This document shows positions 61,210-64,000 of a stretch of DNA of 64,000 nt, piece by piece. The notes beneath the pieces were generated by a model. The model was not told the DNA's origin, ran no database searches, and saw nothing but the letters and a program-made list of their open reading frames with translations. The stretch is from Sipunculus nudus (Eukaryota > Annelida > Sipuncula > Golfingiida > Sipunculidae): contig CM049309.1 in NCBI GenBank assembly GCA_026874595.1, positions 18,370,576 to 18,434,575 of the forward strand, in the 5' to 3' direction. A program made the position numbers and the translations under genes. Every line of letters begins with the position of its first letter. Positions within the stretch are counted from its first letter, which is position 1.

Positions 61210-61491
61210 ATGTAAATTTCAGATTAATCTTTGCACACGCGCTTAAGATATAGCTAGGTAAATTTAATTCCATCTTTATTGATATGCTTAACGTATAACA
61301 CGTATTTTTCACATTACAGGATCAAACGACTGCGAGCCTATGGCTTTTTGAAACAATGGGAGAAGAAATACTGGCCAATCAAACGAAAGCAGAAGACTAT
61401 CCAAGGCATGCGTATAGCATTTTCACATGTTCAAAGCGTCTGTGCTCTGGCAGGTGTCATGGTGTTTACAGCATTCCTGGTTCTGTTATAG
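47180..61491 (+). CDS. Ionotropic glutamate receptor / IR-like channel subunit; 9 coding exons
   Basis: Ligand-gated cation channel subunit of the plasma membrane. Exons: 47180-47261, 48505-48803, 49394-49681, 50230-50330, 51306-51393, 52493-52793, 53138-53355, 59769-60043, 61320-61491; 1824 nt, 607 aa plus TAG, phases consistent throughout. Order: signal peptide (1-27), short N-terminal domain (about 28-222), S1 (about 224-335), M1 (about 337-359), pore loop GALLFQG (381-387), M3 ending TYMGNLVASL (414-423), S2 (about 425-580), M4 (about 585-607). The chain ends directly after M4 with no cytosolic tail. Arg301 in TLTAERE fits the alpha-carboxylate-binding Arg of iGluRs, and Asp508 fits the acidic amino-group ligand. 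The N-terminal region is about half the usual iGluR length, and the SYTANLAAF-type gate is degenerate, so an IR-like role is likely. The ligand is unknown. Confidence 0.9.
48882..48946. repeat. (TA)n microsatellite
   Basis: About 65 bp of TA in receptor intron 2, 80 bp past the exon 2 donor. Another TA tract lies at 47541-47575 in intron 1, with (TTA)n and (CA)n at 47291-47346. Confidence 0.95.
52223..52475 (+). mobile_element. tRNA-derived SINE-like repeat, family B, plus copy
   Basis: A-box-like GGCAGTCGAAGGG and B-box-like CGAGTTCAATCC, then GTTGTAGTTTCCCGTCC, GAGCCATGGAGAGTGCC and the tail ATTGTAAAATAAAGGTAATA. It ends about 17 nt before receptor exon 6 (52493), so the acceptor region of that exon is SINE tail. 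Confidence 0.8.
52493..52793 (+). CDS. Receptor exon 6: end of S1, M1 and pore loop
   Basis: Encodes EVDFVSAATTLTAEREDVVD with Arg301, M1 and the pore SDILFFTFGALLFQG. The donor is GTTCGT, the same atypical hexamer as CYP-A exon 5. Confidence 0.93.
53138..53355 (+). CDS. Receptor exon 7: M3 and start of S2
   Basis: Encodes CARQPMSGSLRILFGTWWLF, then TYMGNLVASLASDREKLPF and KYGVMAGEEFTAYLQ. The S2 GST/T-type ligand contact seems replaced by GEE. Confidence 0.93.
53440..53770. mobile_element. Head-to-head pair of family C SINE-like copies
   Basis: The left arm contains ATGAGAGCGTGGTATCGTAT and the right arm its inverse (ATACCACGCTCTCAT), with further matching TTTAAACAT and TTGTTGGT blocks; they meet near GGCAAACTGCC (about 53590). 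They form a foldback of about 120-bp arms in receptor intron 7. Confidence 0.75.
54098..54627 (-). repeat. 3' LTR of the gypsy element
   Basis: On the minus strand it begins TGTTAGAGATGTCTC right after the polypurine tract. It contains TATAAAT (about 54370) and shares about 105 bp with the 5' remnant at 59167-59272. The far edge is uncertain (54098 or 54151). Confidence 0.65.
54640..54900 (-). pseudogene. RNase H domain fragment of the gypsy element
   Basis: Minus-strand frames give APDFSVPFKIAVDA and then LILALQHFEVYR, SVKPIIVFSNHNPLTVMNKL, patterns of Ty3/gypsy RNase H. The C-terminal part is missing: the frame runs straight into the polypurine tract and LTR. Confidence 0.7.
55140..55690 (-). 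pseudogene. Reverse transcriptase of the gypsy element, with stops
   Basis: Minus-strand translation shows WSSPCILVPKPDGSYRMCTD, YRKMN, then VSKFD, a stop, LKGFWQV, SAFVTPQGLYQYKGMPF and the catalytic YIDD. At least four in-frame stops are present. It lies downstream of the integrase on the coding strand. Confidence 0.85.
56072..56990 (-). pseudogene. Integrase of the gypsy element, frameshifted
   Basis: Zinc-binding region FYWPNLRTDVVQYCKSCHTC, core residues in IIVDCF and QSDQG, and the third acidic residue in HPESQGALERFHQTLKN. A C-terminal SH3-like part follows with ARYFGPYIVDKKVSDLNYIL and HVNMLKPYY. Several stops and frameshifts interrupt the core. Confidence 0.83.
57200..57650 (-). pseudogene. 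Aspartic protease of the gypsy element, catalytic Asp replaced
   Basis: Minus-strand frames give IRILRHTGLGQTLMLADTLP, then VPLHRIYLKSDLISG and QLILGNDVAGDKV. The family motif is DTG; here it reads HTG (codon at 57545-57547), so the protease is predicted dead. A frameshift near 57450 splits the domain. Confidence 0.75.
58028..59209 (-). pseudogene. Gag of the gypsy element (393-aa frame, CCHC knuckle)
   Basis: Longest open frame in the window. Features: Lys/Glu/Leu-rich coiled coil (about residues 62-100), a capsid-like helical domain (about 120-300), and a zinc knuckle CNYCKKEGHLISDC (about 345-358). The frame is lost after the knuckle and continues in another frame toward acidic Ser/Glu repeats (57772-58020). 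The first residues of the frame come from LTR sequence, so the native gag N terminus is missing. Confidence 0.85.
59167..59272 (-). repeat. 5' LTR remnant fused to gag
   Basis: Shares AGCGCTACACAGACACATGT, then AAGACTG, and GGCCGGCCCAGCTC...CCATGG with the 3' LTR, but homology stops at GACCCTGGC and passes directly into gag. The rest of the LTR, the primer-binding site and the leader have been deleted. Confidence 0.75.
59455..59660 (+). mobile_element. SINE-like repeat, family C, plus copy
   Basis: Most intact copy: AATCTCCGGGTTTCACCACT, TTAGAGCGTGGTACCGTACT, B-box-like GGTTTGATTCTCGGC, CAGCCCTGGTGTTTTGACCC. It lies about 110 bp upstream of receptor exon 8. Confidence 0.75.
59769..60043 (+). 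CDS. Receptor exon 8: S2 with Asp508
   Basis: Encodes NHADKAGYPFNKLRDKIEEF through GGYATFFDSQALANLLS to AYTDLFSNT. The GTGAGTG donor lies in the first unit of the 41-bp array that follows. Reading past the donor meets TGA at once. Confidence 0.93.
60029..60300. repeat. 41-42-bp minisatellite carrying copies of a splice donor
   Basis: CTTGTTCT or CCTGTTCT cores at 60029, 60070, 60148, 60190, 60232 and 60274, with a degenerate unit between 60070 and 60148. Unit 1 is the end of receptor exon 8 plus its donor (AACACGTGAGTG). Unit 2 carries AACACGTAAGTT; the last two carry GTGAGCG and GTGAGTA. Confidence 0.9.
60362..60401. repeat. (TA)n microsatellite
   Basis: TA repeat in receptor intron 8. Confidence 0.95.
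61174..61208. repeat. (AG)n microsatellite
   Basis: GA dinucleotide tract of about 34 bp, about 110 bp upstream of receptor exon 9. Confidence 0.95.
61320..61491 (+). CDS. Receptor exon 9: end of S2, M4 and stop
   Basis: Encodes IKRLRAYGFLKQWEKKYWP and M4 (ALAGVMVFTAFLVLL), then TAG. No C-terminal cytosolic tail. Confidence 0.93.
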
Positions 61492-61833
61492 GAAGTGTTT
61501 GCAAAAGAACACAACCCTGCATGTCGGAAACATATACCGATGCTGTATAGTTTGAAACGTCATTCGATGATCCAATGAATTACTAGAAATCTGCATTCTA
61601 AGAAATGCAATCCTCCGCCATGTCGGGGGTCCACGTTTGCATTCACTTAATCAGCGAATATTTCCGGGTCCATTCGCGCATAAGTGACTCTACATTTGTG
61701 AAGATCCCTTGATGACGTTCCTGAATACGGATCATGTGCCAGATTCACACCAAAATTTAATCGACTCTTAGCCTATTCAAGAAAAGTGTTAACAATTTTA
61801 GAAAGTTGAGTTCATGAATGGGTGTGTTAACAA

Positions 61834-61839
61834 AATAAA
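61834..61839 (+). promoter_or_regulatory. Candidate polyadenylation signal of the receptor gene
   Basis: AATAAA about 340 nt after the stop codon. First clear hexamer downstream. Confidence 0.4.
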
Positions 61840-62094
61840 TTTCATTTTAGACATGAAAGAATCAAGAAAGATGCATTATGTGCCATTTGAAAAATTTGAA
61901 TTTTCAATTTGACCTTCTGACACCACAGTTGACAAGTGGACCTGCAACAGGTCGAGGAATAATTTTTTTTTCATTTTATTTTAATCGTGTTTATTAATGT
62001 TTAGTGGTCATTTTTTAATTCATGTATTGGCTCCTTCTGTGGGTCGCAGATAGTTTACTTTCTTTCTCCAGGGGGCCCCACTATCACTAAGGGG

Positions 62095-62220
62095 TAAGGA
62101 CTACATGGGAATCCTCCTGTAATTGAGCACACAGACGCCTCCTGTAATGATAATTGTAAATTACTGGAACTGGTCATGGCAGGAAAAGGGCAGCTGGACA
62201 TAGGGTCAACAGTGTAAAAG
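62095..62220 (+). repeat. Dispersed repeat, inverse copy at 42842-42960
   Basis: Contains GGGCAGCTGGACATAGGGTC, shared with the minus strand of 42842-42960, with collinear flanking matches. Confidence 0.7.
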
Positions 62221-63653
62221 TATCGGGGTTGCTCTTACTTGGGGTATATTTCTGTAAGATCAGAATCTGACATGTTGCATGGACGTCACCCGGACATCGG
62301 AGGATGGCGCCACGAAGTGGTGTGGCCGCCCCCGTTTCCACGCTTATGGATCCACCCCGCTATCAGTGACTTCTGACGCGCTTTGAGAAACATAAAAACT
62401 ATTCTTGGACCATTCAGTACTGGTTTTGCAGTTCTGCCGGCGCTATCGTTTCTCTCAAGCAAAACCACAAACTTCTGCGGTTTTCACCCATTGTTGAAAG
62501 CCTATAAAACGAACTCGCCTGCAGTACGAGGCGGGACTATTGACTTTGCTACGCCACGTTGCTGTTATCCCCGGGGACCGTGACCGTGGGCTCTTGGTCC
62601 CCAAGCCCACGGAATGCCATGAAACACGCCATGAACTTTATTATTTAGGAAGAGGAGAGACTTTATGTTTGTTTGGTGCCACATGGATTAATACAGGACT
62701 TCAGTTTTGTGTGTGCCCGAATTATGTGTTGATGATGGACTTCAGTTTCTCGTATACCGGATTCAGTTAAGTATTTCGTTGCAGTTTGTTATTTAGAGAC
62801 TCAGTTTTTCTTCAGAGACTTTGTTATAAATTACGTTATGTATTGACTATTATATTATTTGTGTATGAATGTAAATATTGTAATATAGTAATATAGTACT
62901 GTTTTTGCACCCATATTTTGGTTACGTATTCATTTGAAGAAAACGTGTCTGAGCATATGTGTTACGGTTCGGCCTGAGTTGTTTGGTGTGAAAAGGGACC
63001 GTAACAGACAAAATTATAGGGACCTACGCAGGTCTATTGACAAGGTTCTTCCATAGGTGATGGGTCACGTGAGCAGACTAAATCTAATCATGACTGGTCT
63101 ATACAGGTTGTGCAAGAGAAGAATAGGATCAAGGGCACCAGTTTTCCTCTGAGAACTTGGTTGAAACATTTTGGCTTTCAAACAGAGGGACAAAATATAA
63201 CTTTCCTAAAATTATTCAGACCGAAATAGACTGACGATAATGACAACGACAGGTTTCGGAGACTAGATGATATCAGAACTGACAACCTGACACCTTTGCT
63301 GTAATACGGCAATAAAAAAAATATGGGGAAAAATACTTTAAAAATGATCCGTAACATTTGAGGTTACAGGACACTAGATGAAACCGCAGCTGAAAAACTG
63401 ACACCTAACAGTAATTTAGCAGTCTTAAATATAGGGTTAAATGCGAGAAAAATAGAAAAGTACAGGTAGCGCCACCAGTTTTTGGGAACTGATTAAATTA
63501 ATCATGATCAATACGCATGTATTAATTACTCATGTTATGATCTGATGAAAAATACATGTTAAGGGAACTTTAACAATGGGTGAATGACTTCCAGAGTGCT
63601 CAAAATAATGCCTTTTAACTCATATTCCTAAGAAAGTATTTTCCTAAGAAAAT

Positions 63654-63726
63654 AAGTGACAGTGACCTTATTTTCGTTTTCCCAGTAAAATCTTCTTGGA
63701 AAACGAAAATAAGGTCGCTGTCACTT
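63654..63726. repeat. 30-bp-arm hairpin
   Basis: Left arm AAGTGACAGTGACC then TTATTTTCGTTTTCC; the right arm is its inverse with one mismatch and one bulge; loop of about 12 nt. Confidence 0.85.
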
Positions 63727-64000
63727 CCTTGATGCTTAGTTAGAAAAATCTACGTCAAACTGCTATGACTTGTTTCCATCTGATTTTAAGGGTACTCAAA
63801 TTATATTCTTACACATAGCTTACACATAAGTCACGGTGACCTGATTTAAAGCTCGCTTACGTCTGGCATCAGTGATATTATTTGCCTCAAGATAATTTTC
63901 AAAGCGACGGATGTAAGGGCCCCAACGAGCAGCCGCGGTTTCTGATGTAGAAAACGGAGGAAAGTCAATTCATATTTGCGGCTGTCATATGTTGACGATT

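Larger units (their letters stand above)
61492..64000. other. Intergenic region right of the receptor gene
   Basis: Holds the receptor 3' UTR, the dispersed repeat at 62095-62220, a fragment related to the 14.5-kb element near 63462 (GTAGCGCCACCAGT) and a hairpin at 63654-63726. The short open frames around 62286-62770 show no domain. Confidence 0.55.

Noticed and set aside
62286-62770. Short frames near the right end as a gene
   Set aside because: Overlapping small frames on both strands, no recognisable motif, next to dispersed repeats.

Overview
This window is animal genomic DNA: AT-rich, intron-dense, full of (TA)n microsatellites, tandem repeats, SINE-like copies and decayed transposons. 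The repeats (hairpin-ended non-autonomous elements with tandem cores and GGTGGCGCCACC motifs) and the CYP4 and ionotropic-receptor genes suggest a lophotrochozoan, most likely a bivalve mollusc. That assignment is inferred from sequence character, not from a database match.

Three genes can be rebuilt exon by exon. Two are head-to-tail paralogous cytochrome P450 genes on the minus strand: CYP-A (5295-19754, 514 aa) and CYP-B (21946-43364, 515 aa). Each has 12 coding exons. The first 11 have identical lengths and all intron phases match, so the pair arose by tandem duplication. Both are complete CYP4-type (4F-like) microsomal fatty-acid omega-hydroxylase-like proteins. CYP-A keeps the I-helix Glu that many CYP4 enzymes use to bind heme covalently; CYP-B has Ala there. 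The third gene, on the plus strand (47180-61491, 9 coding exons, 607 aa), encodes a short ionotropic glutamate receptor / IR-type channel with an atypical pore.

Layout: 1-5230 is intergenic (a TIR element, clustered palindromes, a duplicated segment). 5233-19754 is CYP-A. 19755-21922 is the short space between the P450 genes. 21923-43364 is CYP-B, whose introns hold minisatellites, two large inserted repeat elements, a LINE relic, SINEs and a CRE-bearing duplication. 43365-47179 separates the divergently transcribed CYP-B and receptor genes. 47180-61491 is the receptor gene; its 6.4-kb intron 7 carries a dead antisense Ty3/gypsy element with the order gag-PR-INT-RT-RH, integrase before reverse transcriptase (Gmr1-like). 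61492-64000 is intergenic with repeats.

The most unusual signal is that two minisatellites have grown out of exon-intron junctions. At CYP-B exon 11 a 63-bp unit multiplies the splice acceptor. At receptor exon 8 a 41-42-bp unit multiplies the splice donor. The CYP-B array was later split by a 2.9-kb hairpin-ended, Helentron/pearl-like element, and another minisatellite in the same gene was split by a separate insertion.
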